64,000 bases of DNA from Longispora fulva (lineage in GTDB: Bacteria; Actinomycetota; Actinomycetes; Mycobacteriales; Micromonosporaceae), in the NCBI RefSeq assembly GCF_015751905.1, contig NZ_JADOUF010000001.1:930001-994000 (forward strand), in the 5' to 3' direction. Below, piece by piece: positions 35,578 to 43,906 of this stretch. A program made the position numbers and the translations under genes. The notes under the pieces are model-generated. The model worked only from the letters and a program-made list of their open reading frames with translations. It did no database searches and had not been told where the DNA came from. The stretch's first letter is position 1. Every line of letters begins with the position of its first letter.

Positions 35578-38099
35578 CTGCGCCTCAGGTGGATGCCGGT
35601 GCGGATCAGGTCGTCGACGGTCGACGGTGCCATGAACCACGGCTGGTCGGGGCCGAGCAGCGCCGAGTACACGGGCACGTGGCCCCGGTCGGACAGGGCG
35701 ACGGCGAAGTCCGCCGACAGCTGGCCGAGGACGTCGATCGCGGCCGTGCCGTGCCAGGGCAGCACGCCGGCCCCGCCGAGATAGCCGAACCCGAGGCTGC
35801 CGGGCCGGGGGTTGGGCGTCAGCCGGATCCGGCCGGGGAACAGGGTCGCGTCGTCGTAGCCGAGGTCGCGGTCGACCTGCAGCACGGCCAGGTACCGGAT
35901 GGTGCGCTGCCACGCCCCGACCAGCACCTTCCGGCGGGGTGGGCCGCACACCGGATCGGTGACGTCGAAGATGTCGGCGTACAGCCGGCGGGACCAGGTC
36001 GGGCGCGGCACCCCCGCGGGCGGTTCGATGGTGACGACGTAGAGCAGGGAGCTGAACAGGTCCGCGAACGGCGGCATCACCGTGCCGTCGCCGCGCCGGC
36101 CGAGGAGGTCCGTGACCAGCTCGCCGGCCCGGTCCAGGGCCCGGACCGGTGCGGCCGTCACGTCGACCCCGGCGAGAGCCTGCTCCAGCTCGTGCGTCCG
36201 GTCGTCGATCATGCCGGCGCGCCGGGCCCGCACGTCGGTGCCGAGGATCCGTTCGGCGACGTCCTCGACGTCGGCGATGGCGCACACGTCGTCCCCGCCG
36301 ATCAGCGTGTGGTACTCGCCGAGCTTGCCGTGGTAGGCGCGCAGCAGGTCCGCCGGCCGGGTCTGGAAGTGGTTCCCGTCGGTCAGCACCGTGATCCGCA
36401 GCCCGGGCGGGTACACGCCCCGCACGGCGTGCTGGAGTTCCCGCAGCCGGACCAGTGCGCCGAGTTCGGCGAGGTCCGGCAGGAAACCGGCCGTCTTGAG
36501 CCCGTTGTAGTGCAGCTTCACCGGGAACCCGAACGTGACCACCGGCAGCGGCTCGCACCGGTCCACGAAGGCCCCCAGCGGCCGGGCCGTGTCGAGGGAG
36601 AAGTTGTCCCGGGGGCCCTTGCGGAACCGTTCCCGGGTGAGCACGTGGTGGATCAGCGCGACGGGGTCGCCGTCGGGCCGGGTCCGCCGGGCGTTGTCGG
36701 CGATCCGGCGGGCGGCGGTGTCGGCGCTGGCGAGCAGGGTGTCCACGAGCGCGCGGGAGGCGGCGGCGTCCAGGTGCGTGGCGTGCCCGGCCGCGGCGGC
36801 GTCGTGGTCGGCGAGTTCGGCGATCCGCAGCTCCGCCAGGGACCGGGCGTGCGACAGCGTGTGACGGTCGCGCCGTCGGGCGGTGCGCCCGGTGCGCGGG
36901 ACGGTCTCGAAGCTCGACACCACCTCCGCGCCGTCGTCGGGGCCGTAGGGGTTCTCCACCGCGTAGCCGGGCAGTTCGACGGCGACGGCCAGCACCCCGG
37001 GCAGTTCCTTGGCCAGGGCGCGCCGGTTCTCGCACAGGTCGTCGAACACGGCGACGATGTCGAGGTCGCCGAAGCCGGCGAGGTTGTCCGCCTTGTGCTC
37101 GTGCACGGGCCGGGTCCGGTCATCGGGCATCATCGCCATCCGGGGCGCAAGGATCCCGGCCCGGGCGAGCGCGGCCTCGGTGTGCCCGCGGACCCGTTCC
37201 CTGCGGCCGGTGTTGAAGACCACGCTGCCACCGGCGTCGTGGACGTCCCAGGCGAACCTGGCCAATCCCGGGGTGGGCTCGTCGGTGCGCATCCGGTCCC
37301 AGGGCTCGAAGAACGCGGCGCAGAAACTCTCAAAAGCGAGATCCATCTCCGGGTACCGCTCCGCGAGCCCCGCCCGGGCCACGAACCCGTCCCACGACGG
37401 CCGGTGGTACGTCGGCAGCTCGCCGGCCGGGTCCACGAACTCGGCGATCCCGAACCGTTCGCCGACCAGCCGCAGCGCGTCCACCGTGCGCTGGCGCGGG
37501 ACGAGGGCGCACAGGTCGACGTCCAGCATGACGGCCGGTCGCCGGACGGTCGGGTCGTGCCGGCGGCGGCGGGCCCGCTCGGCGACCCGGTCGAGCACCT
37601 CGGTGAGCACGGCGTGCTGGCGGTCGGGGACGCTGTGCGCCTCGGGGCCGAACACGTGCGCGGTGCCCGGGGCGAGGAAGCGGGTCTCGGCCGCGAACGT
37701 CGCGTCGACGCGGGCGCGGTGCGCGGGGGCCAGGGCGTGCAGGGCCGCGAGCAGTCCGGTCCAGGACGCGGGTTCCACGGGGGCCGCGGGGCCGGCGGGC
37801 AGGACGAGCCGGCCGGTCGCCGGGTCCAGGCACAGCGCGGCGAGCGGGGGCGGGGCCACGGCGTACCGGTCGATGAGGATCCGGGCGACGACGGCCAGCG
37901 GCCGGACGACCCGGTCGGGGTCGGACGCGAGGACCGCCCGGACGCCGGGGTCCACGGCGGGGCCGAGGAGGGTGTTCGGACCGGGGCCGAGGGGGTGGGC
38001 CTCCATGCCGGGGCCGGTGGGGTCGACCGTGCAGTAGAGCCGCAGGACAGGGTCGGTCGCGACGAGTTCCGCGTAGGTGAGGAGCGTGTGGACAGACAC
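35574..38099 (-). CDS. HAD phosphatase-like / isocyanide-synthase-like fusion protein
   Basis: A large 841-residue cytosolic protein. Residues 1-180 are unassigned. Residues 185-375 carry all HAD motifs: MLDVDLCAL (Asp193-x-Asp195), FNTGRRE (Thr297), a lysine in HEHKADN, and FDDLCEN (Asp353-Asp354). Residues 480-841 align by eye with the PvcA protein at 28790-29806: GFPVKLHYNGLKTAGFLPDL against AFPAKSPNPGKVLGTLPDL, ITVLTDGNHF against ITICSDGHVF, RIRLTPNPRP against RLSIHPQP, and VLPWHGTA (Trp782, His783) against LTPWHGTA. The GTG at 38099 follows GGGGAGG by 9 nt. It is first in an operon with an MFS exporter and an ATP-grasp ligase. A HAD domain could dephosphorylate the pentose-phosphate-derived intermediate, but this is speculation. 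I know of no described protein with this domain pairing. Confidence 0.85.
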   Translation of the reverse strand: MSVHTLLTYAELVATDPVLRLYCTVDPTGPGMEAHPLGPGPNTLLGPAVDPGVRAVLASDPDRVVRPLAVVARILIDRYAVAPPPLAALCLDPATGRLVLPAGPAAPVEPASWTGLLAALHALAPAHRARVDATFAAETRFLAPGTAHVFGPEAHSVPDRQHAVLTEVLDRVAERARRRRHDPTVRRPAVMLDVDLCALVPRQRTVDALRLVGERFGIAEFVDPAGELPTYHRPSWDGFVARAGLAERYPEMDLAFESFCAAFFEPWDRMRTDEPTPGLARFAWDVHDAGGSVVFNTGRRERVRGHTEAALARAGILAPRMAMMPDDRTRPVHEHKADNLAGFGDLDIVAVFDDLCENRRALAKELPGVLAVAVELPGYAVENPYGPDDGAEVVSSFETVPRTGRTARRRDRHTLSHARSLAELRIAELADHDAAAAGHATHLDAAASRALVDTLLASADTAARRIADNARRTRPDGDPVALIHHVLTRERFRKGPRDNFSLDTARPLGAFVDRCEPLPVVTFGFPVKLHYNGLKTAGFLPDLAELGALVRLRELQHAVRGVYPPGLRITVLTDGNHFQTRPADLLRAYHGKLGEYHTLIGGDDVCAIADVEDVAERILGTDVRARRAGMIDDRTHELEQALAGVDVTAAPVRALDRAGELVTDLLGRRGDGTVMPPFADLFSSLLYVVTIEPPAGVPRPTWSRRLYADIFDVTDPVCGPPRRKVLVGAWQRTIRYLAVLQVDRDLGYDDATLFPGRIRLTPNPRPGSLGFGYLGGAGVLPWHGTAAIDVLGQLSADFAVALSDRGHVPVYSALLGPDQPWFMAPSTVDDLIRTGIHLRRR

Positions 38100-38122
38100 G
38101 TTCAGTAACCTCCCCTGGGAAG

Positions 38123-38202
38123 TTGATCAAGCACCGGGACGACTGTAGCAACGGATCCACCGGATACCCACAAAGGATTTGATCTTGACTAAGTGATCTT
38201 GA
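38123..38202. promoter_or_regulatory. Divergent control region with repeated TTGATC motifs
   Basis: The 150-base gap between the fusion gene (minus) and the adenylation gene (plus) holds TTGATCAAG (38123-38131). It also holds two direct copies of TGATCTTGA (38180-38188 and 38194-38202) spaced 14 bp apart. The gap is AT-richer than its surroundings and must hold both promoters. The repeats look like binding sites for a shared regulator; none is encoded beside them. Confidence 0.45.
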
Positions 38203-38249
38203 TGTGTCAGGGTCTGGCTGCGGAGACCACCGTCCACGGGGAGTTCTCA

Positions 38250-39749
38250 TTGCCTGCGACCACCCTCACAGACCTGTTCGGCCGGGTGTGCGCGCGCCGG
38301 CCGGACGCGCCGGCCGTCACCGACACCGTCCACACGCTCAGTTATCGCCAGCTCGACGAGGCCGCCGACGCGCTGGCCGCCCGGCTCCTCGCCCTGGGCG
38401 TCGGACGCGGCGACCTCGTGGGACTGCGGGTCGACCGGACCGTGACCGCCCCGGTCGCGATCCTGGCGATCCTGCGGACCGGCGCGGCCTACGTCCCGCT
38501 CGACCCCGGCTACCCCGCCGAGCGGCTGCGGATGATGGTCGCCGACGCGCGCCTCACGGCACTGGTCGGCGATCCGGCGCTCGACCACGGCCTCGGCCCC
38601 GACCGCGTCGTGGACCCGCACGCCCCCGCCCCTGAACAGCCCCCCGTCGGCGGACCACCACTGGTTCCGGCGTCCGCCGACGTGGGGCCCGACGACCCGG
38701 CGTACGTCATCTACACGTCGGGATCCACCGGCCGCCCGAAGGGCTGCGTCATCACCCACGGCAACGTCCTGGCCCTGCTGGACGCCGCGCTACCGCTGTT
38801 CGACCTCGACGACACCGACCGCTGGTCCCTGTTCCACTCGATCAGCTTCGACTTCTCGGTGTGGGAACTGTGGGGCGCGCTCGCCACCGGAGCCACCGTC
38901 GTCATGGTCCCCGAGGCGGCGACGCTGACCGGCGAGGCGCTCGTCGCGCTCCTGGCCCGGGAACGGGTCACGATGCTCAGCCAGGTGCCGTCGGTGTTCC
39001 GTTCGCTGGTCCTGGCGCACGAGCAGGCCGGCAGCCCACCTCTGGACCTGCGGTACGTGGTGTTCGGCGGCGAGAGCGTCGACCTGGACACCGCGCGCCG
39101 GTTCGCCACGGGCTCCGGCAGCACCGCCCGGCTGGTCAACATGTACGGCATCACGGAGACGACCGTGCACGCCACCTTCCGCGAACTCGCCCCCGCCGAC
39201 CGGGGCTCCCCGATCGGCCGCGCCCTCGGCCATCTGGCCATCGAGGTCCGCGCCGACGACGGCCGACCCGTGCCGCCCGGCGAACCCGGCGAGATGTGGC
39301 TGACCGGCCCGGGCGTCTCCGCCGGCTACCTGCACCGCCCGGAACTGACCGCCCAACGGTTCCCCACCGTGGACGGCCGCCGCTACTACCGCTCCGGCGA
39401 CCTGGCCACCGAGGGCCCCGACGGTCAACTGGAGTACCACGGCCGGTCCGACCAGCAGGTCAAGCTGCGCGGCTTCCGGATCGAACTCGGCGAGATCGAG
39501 GCCGTGCTGCGCGCCCACCCGGACGTCGCCGACGCCGGAGTGACCGTGTGGACCAGCCCGGCCGGCGCGCGGTTCCTGGTCGGCTGCGTGGCCCCGGCGG
39601 TGCCGGCGGACCTGCGCGCGCACGCCGGGCTGACGCTGCCGGCGCACATGGTGCCGCACCGGTACGTGCCCGTGCCGACCCTGCCCCGCACCCCGTCCGG
39701 CAAGCTCGACCGGGCCGCCCTGGCCTCGTCCGTGGGAGGAAGACCGTGA
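38250..39749 (+). CDS. Stand-alone NRPS adenylation domain, threonine-like code
   Basis: A 499-residue enzyme that activates an amino acid as its AMP ester. I chose TTG 38250 because GGGGAG lies 6 nt upstream; the frame is open to 38193. Core motifs in order: YVIYTSGSTGRPKG (A3), FDFSVWELWG (A4), VNMYGITETTVHATF (A5), YYRSGDL (A7), QQVKLRGFRIELGEIE (A8) and TPSGKLDR (A10 lysine). The specificity positions read D-F-W-S-V-G-M-V-H-K, one or two changes from the classical threonine code D-F-W-N-I-G-M-V-H-K. It has no condensation domain. Its stop overlaps the start of the carrier-thioesterase gene, its likely partner. Confidence 0.93.
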   Translation: MPATTLTDLFGRVCARRPDAPAVTDTVHTLSYRQLDEAADALAARLLALGVGRGDLVGLRVDRTVTAPVAILAILRTGAAYVPLDPGYPAERLRMMVADARLTALVGDPALDHGLGPDRVVDPHAPAPEQPPVGGPPLVPASADVGPDDPAYVIYTSGSTGRPKGCVITHGNVLALLDAALPLFDLDDTDRWSLFHSISFDFSVWELWGALATGATVVMVPEAATLTGEALVALLARERVTMLSQVPSVFRSLVLAHEQAGSPPLDLRYVVFGGESVDLDTARRFATGSGSTARLVNMYGITETTVHATFRELAPADRGSPIGRALGHLAIEVRADDGRPVPPGEPGEMWLTGPGVSAGYLHRPELTAQRFPTVDGRRYYRSGDLATEGPDGQLEYHGRSDQQVKLRGFRIELGEIEAVLRAHPDVADAGVTVWTSPAGARFLVGCVAPAVPADLRAHAGLTLPAHMVPHRYVPVPTLPRTPSGKLDRAALASSVGGRP

Positions 39750-40792
39750 CCGTCACCCGCGAGGAGGCCACCGCGCTTTTCACCGCGATCTGGGCGGACC
39801 TCCTCGGCGTCCCCGCAGGCCCCGACGACGACTTCTTCGACCTCGGCGGCTACTCCCTGCTCGTCGTCGACGTCGTCGACCGGGCCCGCGCCGCCGGCCT
39901 GCGGATCCGGGCCATCGACGTCTTCGAACACCCGACAGCCGCCGGCCTGGCCTCCGCCGCGCTCACCGGCCGGGACCCGGGGTTCCGGCCCGACATGGTC
40001 GCCCACGTCTGGGCGACCAGCGCCGGCCCGTGGCAGGCCCCGCCGAGCCTCGTCCCGCTCGTCCCCGACGGCGACCGCGAACCGCTGTTCGTCGTGCACC
40101 TGGGCACCGGCCACGTCCGGCTGTTCACCGCCCTGGCCGAGCGGGTCCGGTGCGGCCGACCGGTGCACGGCTTCGAGGCCATCGGGTACCGGGCCAGGGT
40201 CCGCCCGTTCCTGTCGGTCGGCGAGACGGCCGAGCGGTACCTGTCCGAACTGCGCGCGGTCCAGCCCACCGGCCCCTACCACCTCGCCGGACTGTGCGCC
40301 GGGGGCGTCGTCGCGCTGGAGATGGCGCAACGGCTGCGCGCCGCGGAGGAGGAGGTCGCGGCCCTCGTGCTCGTCGACCTGCCCTCCGGGATGCCGGAAC
40401 TGGACCCGGGCTGGGGACTCAACGAACACTTCGAGTACATGCTGGGCGCGTTGAAGGTCCAGTTCGGACTGCACGACCCGGTCGCGGACCTGCCCGGGGT
40501 GCTCGCCGAACTCCAGCGCCGGGCGTGGTTCGAGGACACCGACGGGATCGACGACTTCTACCGGCTCGTCGTGCTGTGGGCCGCCGCCCAGTACGCGCAG
40601 GAGCACTACGAGCCGCGGCCGTACGCCGGGCCGGTCACCGTGATCAGCGCGGCCGAGCACATCGACCGCGCGCGAGCGTACTGGTCGCCGCACCTGCCGA
40701 CGGCGCGGTACCACGTCGCCGACGACGTGCGGATGCAGCACATCCTGCGGGAGCCCGGAGTGGCCGACGCGTTCGTCGAGGCGCTGTCCTGA
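39746..40792 (+). CDS. Peptidyl carrier protein-thioesterase didomain with Cys nucleophile
   Basis: A 348-residue protein. Residues 1-75 are a carrier domain with DDFFDLGGYSLL, where Ser37 is the phosphopantetheine site. Residues 105-348 are an alpha/beta-hydrolase thioesterase with the nucleophile elbow AGLCAGGVVA. Here Cys184 replaces the usual serine. The histidine is in RMQHIL near the end. It receives the amino acid activated by the preceding adenylation protein (GTGA overlap). Cysteine thioesterases occur in some NRPS systems, including the obafluorin enzyme, where they support beta-lactone formation from beta-hydroxy amino acids. It ends 4 bases from the convergent VIT gene. Confidence 0.92.
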   Translation: MTVTREEATALFTAIWADLLGVPAGPDDDFFDLGGYSLLVVDVVDRARAAGLRIRAIDVFEHPTAAGLASAALTGRDPGFRPDMVAHVWATSAGPWQAPPSLVPLVPDGDREPLFVVHLGTGHVRLFTALAERVRCGRPVHGFEAIGYRARVRPFLSVGETAERYLSELRAVQPTGPYHLAGLCAGGVVALEMAQRLRAAEEEVAALVLVDLPSGMPELDPGWGLNEHFEYMLGALKVQFGLHDPVADLPGVLAELQRRAWFEDTDGIDDFYRLVVLWAAAQYAQEHYEPRPYAGPVTVISAAEHIDRARAYWSPHLPTARYHVADDVRMQHILREPGVADAFVEALS

Positions 40793-40796
40793 GCGC

Positions 40797-41543
40797 TCAG
40801 ATGCCGGTCGCGCCCAGCAGGTGGCCGATCGTGTAGGTGACGACCATGCCGAGCGCCCCGCCGACCACCACCCGGGCGATCGCCGGCCCCCGCCGGGCGC
40901 GGCCCAGCCGGGCACTGATCGCCCCGGTCAGCGCGAGCGCGGCGAGCACCGCGACGAAGGTCACCGGCACCCGGACAGAGGCCGGCGGGGTGAGGATCGC
41001 GACCAGCGGCAGGATCGCGCCCACGGTGAACGCCACAGCGGACGCCAGGGCGGCGTGCCACGGGTTGGTCAGCTCCTCGGGGTCGATGCGCAGTTCGGCG
41101 TCGGCGTGCGCGGCGAACGCGTCGTGCGCGGTGAGCTCCGCGGCGACCTGCCGGGCGGTGTCGGGACTGAGGCCCTTGGCCTCGTACAACGCCGCCAGTT
41201 CGGCCTGCTCCTCGTCGGGGGACTCCCGCAGTTCCCGGCGTTCCCTGCTCAGCAGCGCGCGTTCGCTGTCGCGCTGGCTGCTGACGGACACGTACTCGCC
41301 GACGGCCATCGACACCGCCCCGGCGAGCAGGCCGGCGACCCCGGCGGTGAGGATCGGCGCGCGGTCACCCGTCGCTCCGGCGACGCCGACGACGAGGCCG
41401 GCCGTGGACACGATGCCGTCGTTGGCGCCGAGGACGCCGGCCCGGAGCCAGTTCAGCCGGGACGCCAGCGCCTCGACGTGCGGCTCGCCGGCGTGGCCGG
41501 GAAGTTCGCCGGGTGTGGTCACCACCGGAGCGTAGGCCCTCAT
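40797..41543 (-). CDS. VIT1/CCC1-family divalent metal transporter
   Basis: A 248-residue membrane protein of the VIT family, which moves iron or manganese out of the cytosol. The first helices contain GANDGIVSTAGLVVGVAGA and GLLAGAVSMAVGEYVSVSSQ, both family signatures. A long charged cytoplasmic loop (ERALLSRERRELRESPDEEQ) corresponds to the metal-binding region, and three C-terminal helices follow. The ATG at 41543 has no clear Shine-Dalgarno sequence. It sits at the end of the metabolite locus but is probably unrelated. Confidence 0.9.
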   Translation of the reverse strand: MRAYAPVVTTPGELPGHAGEPHVEALASRLNWLRAGVLGANDGIVSTAGLVVGVAGATGDRAPILTAGVAGLLAGAVSMAVGEYVSVSSQRDSERALLSRERRELRESPDEEQAELAALYEAKGLSPDTARQVAAELTAHDAFAAHADAELRIDPEELTNPWHAALASAVAFTVGAILPLVAILTPPASVRVPVTFVAVLAALALTGAISARLGRARRGPAIARVVVGGALGMVVTYTIGHLLGATGI

Positions 41544-41594
41544 ACCCGCAAAATCCCGATATGACGGGGTACGTGTCCCCGCCGGACGGCCAGG

Positions 41595-42344
41595 TCAGCC
41601 CTGGGCGCGCATCAGCGCCGCGAACCCCGCCAGCGCCGCCTCGAACGGCTCGGCGTCCGGATACCACGGCGTCTCGTGCTCCAGCACCACCACGCCCCCG
41701 AACCCCAGCCCCCGCGCCGCCGCGAGGGTCTCCACCAGCGGAACCCCGCCGGCACCCGGCACCAACGGCCGCCGGTCCGTCGGGGACGCGGCATCCTTGA
41801 GCTGCAGCTCCACCAGCCACGGGGCCAGCGCCTCCGCCGCGTCGGCCGGCGACTCCCCGGCCCGCCACGTGTGCAGCGCGTCCCAGATCGCCCCGACCCC
41901 CGGCACGCCCGCCAGGATCGGCACGAGCGACGCCCCGGTCAGGAACTCGTCGTGCGTCTCCACCAGCAACCGCACCCCTGACCCGGCGGCCAGCTCCACC
42001 GCGGCCCCGAGCCGATCCACGATCGCGCCGACGGCCCCGGCCCCGGGAAACAGCCGCAGCGTCCCCGCCCCCAGATCCCTGGCCAGCTCCACGTGCTCGA
42101 CGAGCCCGTCGATGCTCTCGGACAACCGGATGTACGTCGCCAGCCCGGTGACGTCCAGCCCGTCGAGATCCACCCGGGCCGCCGCGCGCTCGCGAGCCGT
42201 GATCCCGGTGTGCACGGGCTCCGACGGCGCGCACCGCAGCTCGACAGCCCCGATCCCGTACCGGCGAGCCAGCGTCGCGACGTCGGCCAACGGCAGCCCC
42301 GGGCAGCCGAGAGTGGACAAGCCGAGCGGGTTGGTCATCGGCAC
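41595..42344 (-). CDS. Sugar phosphate isomerase/epimerase-like TIM-barrel protein
   Basis: A 249-residue protein of the xylose-isomerase-like (AP endonuclease 2) superfamily. It has LGCPGLPLADVATLARRYGI at the N-terminus and metal-ligand candidates in LLVETHDEF, GAIWDALHTWRAGE, VELQLKDA and VVVLEHETPW. TAGGTT (42355-42350) lies 5 nt before the GTG at 42344, suggesting a leaderless mRNA; ATG 42338 is an alternative. The substrate is unknown. Confidence 0.82.
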   Translation of the reverse strand: MPMTNPLGLSTLGCPGLPLADVATLARRYGIGAVELRCAPSEPVHTGITARERAAARVDLDGLDVTGLATYIRLSESIDGLVEHVELARDLGAGTLRLFPGAGAVGAIVDRLGAAVELAAGSGVRLLVETHDEFLTGASLVPILAGVPGVGAIWDALHTWRAGESPADAAEALAPWLVELQLKDAASPTDRRPLVPGAGGVPLVETLAAARGLGFGGVVVLEHETPWYPDAEPFEAALAGFAALMRAQG

Positions 42345-42423
42345 AGGCTAACCTAGCCCGCGTGCCTCGTCAGCGGACTCTCACGCCGTGGGAGCCGGCC
42401 AGGGCCTGGGACAGGGGGCGTCG

Positions 42424-42873
42424 GTGTCGGACCACGGAGTTGTCGCGATCAGGGCCGTCGAGGACGACGACGTCGAGACGTTCTTCGCGTACGAGCAGGA
42501 GCCGGACGGAGCCCGGATGGCGGCGTTCACGCCACGGGACCGGGAGCCATTCCTCGCGCACTGGGCCAGGATCCGGGCCGACCCGACCGTCGTCACGACC
42601 ACCGTCCTCGTGGACGGGCACGTCGCCGGCAACATCGTGAGCTGGGACGCCCCCACCCACCGCGAGGTCGGCTACTGGATCGGCCAGGCCTACTGGGGCC
42701 GCGGGGTGGCCACGGCCGCGCTGGGGCTGTTCCTGGCGGAGTACCCCTTCAGGCCGCTGCACGGGCTCGTCGCCACCGGCAACGCCGGTTCCATCCGGGT
42801 GCTGGAGAAGTGCGGCTTCCGCCGGGTGGACACCGACGAGGAGGTGTACGTCGAACTCGTGCTGGACGCCTGA
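42424..42873 (+). CDS. GNAT-family N-acetyltransferase (RimJ/RimL-like)
   Basis: A 149-residue cytosolic acetyltransferase. The acetyl-CoA block is VGYWIGQAYWGRGVATAALG, followed by NAGSIRVLEKCGFRR, both typical of RimJ/RimL-type members that modify protein N-termini or small amines. GTG 42424 has AGGGGG 5 nt upstream; the frame is open further back to 42388. It is divergent from the TIM-barrel gene. Confidence 0.88.
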   Translation: MSDHGVVAIRAVEDDDVETFFAYEQEPDGARMAAFTPRDREPFLAHWARIRADPTVVTTTVLVDGHVAGNIVSWDAPTHREVGYWIGQAYWGRGVATAALGLFLAEYPFRPLHGLVATGNAGSIRVLEKCGFRRVDTDEEVYVELVLDA

Positions 42874-42976
42874 CCGCCAACGAGGGGCTGATGCCTCCGC
42901 CGGCAGGGACCGCCCGCCGGCCGGGAACGCACCGACGGCCGCCCGGCAGGGGCCTCACCGCCCGCCGGCACGGACC

Positions 42977-43402
42977 TCACCGACGGCGGGGCTGGTTGAA
43001 GCGCAGCATGTTGCCGGAGGGGTCGCGAAACGCGCAGTCGCGGACGCCGTACGGCTGGTCGACCGGCTCCTGCAGCACCTCGGCCCCCGCGTCGCGGATC
43101 CGTGCGAACGTGGCGTCGCAGTCGTCGGTCCGGAAGATGACTCCGCGCAGCAGGCCCTTCGCCAGCAGTTCCGCCATCGCCTCCCGATCGGCGGGCGAGG
43201 CGTTAGGGTCGGCGACCGGCGGTTCGAGGACGATGTCCACGTCGGGTTGCGACGGCGAGCCGACGGTCACCCAGCGCATGCCCTCGAACCCGACATCGTT
43301 GCGCACCTCGAAGCCGAGAACATCCCGGTAGAAGGCGAGTGCCTTGTCATGGTCGTCGACGGCGATGAAGCACTGTGACAGCGTGATATCCATACAAATC
43401 AT
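42977..43402 (-). CDS. VOC-family (glyoxalase/bleomycin-resistance fold) protein
   Basis: A 141-residue protein made of two beta-alpha-beta-beta-beta units: ITLSQCFIAVDDHDKALAFY at the start, GVIFRTDDCDATFARI in the middle and VRDCAFRDPSGNMLRFNQP at the end. Its ATG at 43402 follows the stop of the AraC-type gene by one base (TAG-C-ATG), so the two are coupled; ATG 43393 is an alternative. AraC-VOC pairs are common in actinomycetes, but the ligand or substrate is not known. Confidence 0.9.
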   Translation of the reverse strand: MICMDITLSQCFIAVDDHDKALAFYRDVLGFEVRNDVGFEGMRWVTVGSPSQPDVDIVLEPPVADPNASPADREAMAELLAKGLLRGVIFRTDDCDATFARIRDAGAEVLQEPVDQPYGVRDCAFRDPSGNMLRFNQPRRR

Positions 43403-43403
43403 G

Positions 43404-43823
43404 CTACGGGCGGAGGGCGGGACTGCCGTCCCGATTCCTGACCGGCCGGGTATGGATCTTGGCGACGCACGCCGGAATGGCGGCGCCGTCGTCGTGGCGG
43501 CGGGCCCGGTACGCGCTCGGGCTCTCGCCCACCAGCTCGGCGAACCGGGTGCTGAACGACCCCAGCGAGGCGCACCCGACCGCGAAGCAGACCTCCGTCA
43601 CCGTCAGGTCGCCCCGCCGCAGCAGCGCCTTGGCCCGCTCGATCCGGCGCGTCATCAGATAGCTGTAGGGCGTCTCCCCGAACGCCGCGCGGAAGCTGCG
43701 GGAGAAGTGGCCCAGCGACATGAGAGCCGCGCGGGCCAGGGCCGACACGTCCAGTGGCTCCGCGTAGTCGCGGTCCATCCGGTCGCGGGCCCGGCGCAGC
43801 CGGACGAGGTCCTCCAACGTCAC
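43404..43823 (-). CDS. AraC-family transcriptional regulator (HTH only)
   Basis: A 139-residue regulator that consists mainly of the AraC double helix-turn-helix: LDVSALARAALMSLGHFSRS, FGETPYSYLMTRRIERAKALL, then VCFAVGCASLGSFSTRF with the end motif ESPSAYRARR. It has no sensor domain. The VOC protein translated from the same message may supply the sensing function. The GTG start at 43823 gives a normal N-terminus. Confidence 0.88.
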   Translation of the reverse strand: MTLEDLVRLRRARDRMDRDYAEPLDVSALARAALMSLGHFSRSFRAAFGETPYSYLMTRRIERAKALLRRGDLTVTEVCFAVGCASLGSFSTRFAELVGESPSAYRARRHDDGAAIPACVAKIHTRPVRNRDGSPALRP

Positions 43824-43906
43824 AGAACCAGCATCCCACGCCACCCGGCCGGGCCCGGCGCCGATGACCCGGCGCCATCGGTCCCCAGGGCGCCCGGGTC
43901 GAGGGG

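Noticed and set aside
35589-38108. An 839-codon open frame on the plus strand opposite the HAD-isocyanide-synthase-like gene
   Set aside because: The minus-strand product has ordered HAD and PvcA motifs, a ribosome-binding site and coupled downstream genes. The plus-strand product has no motif.
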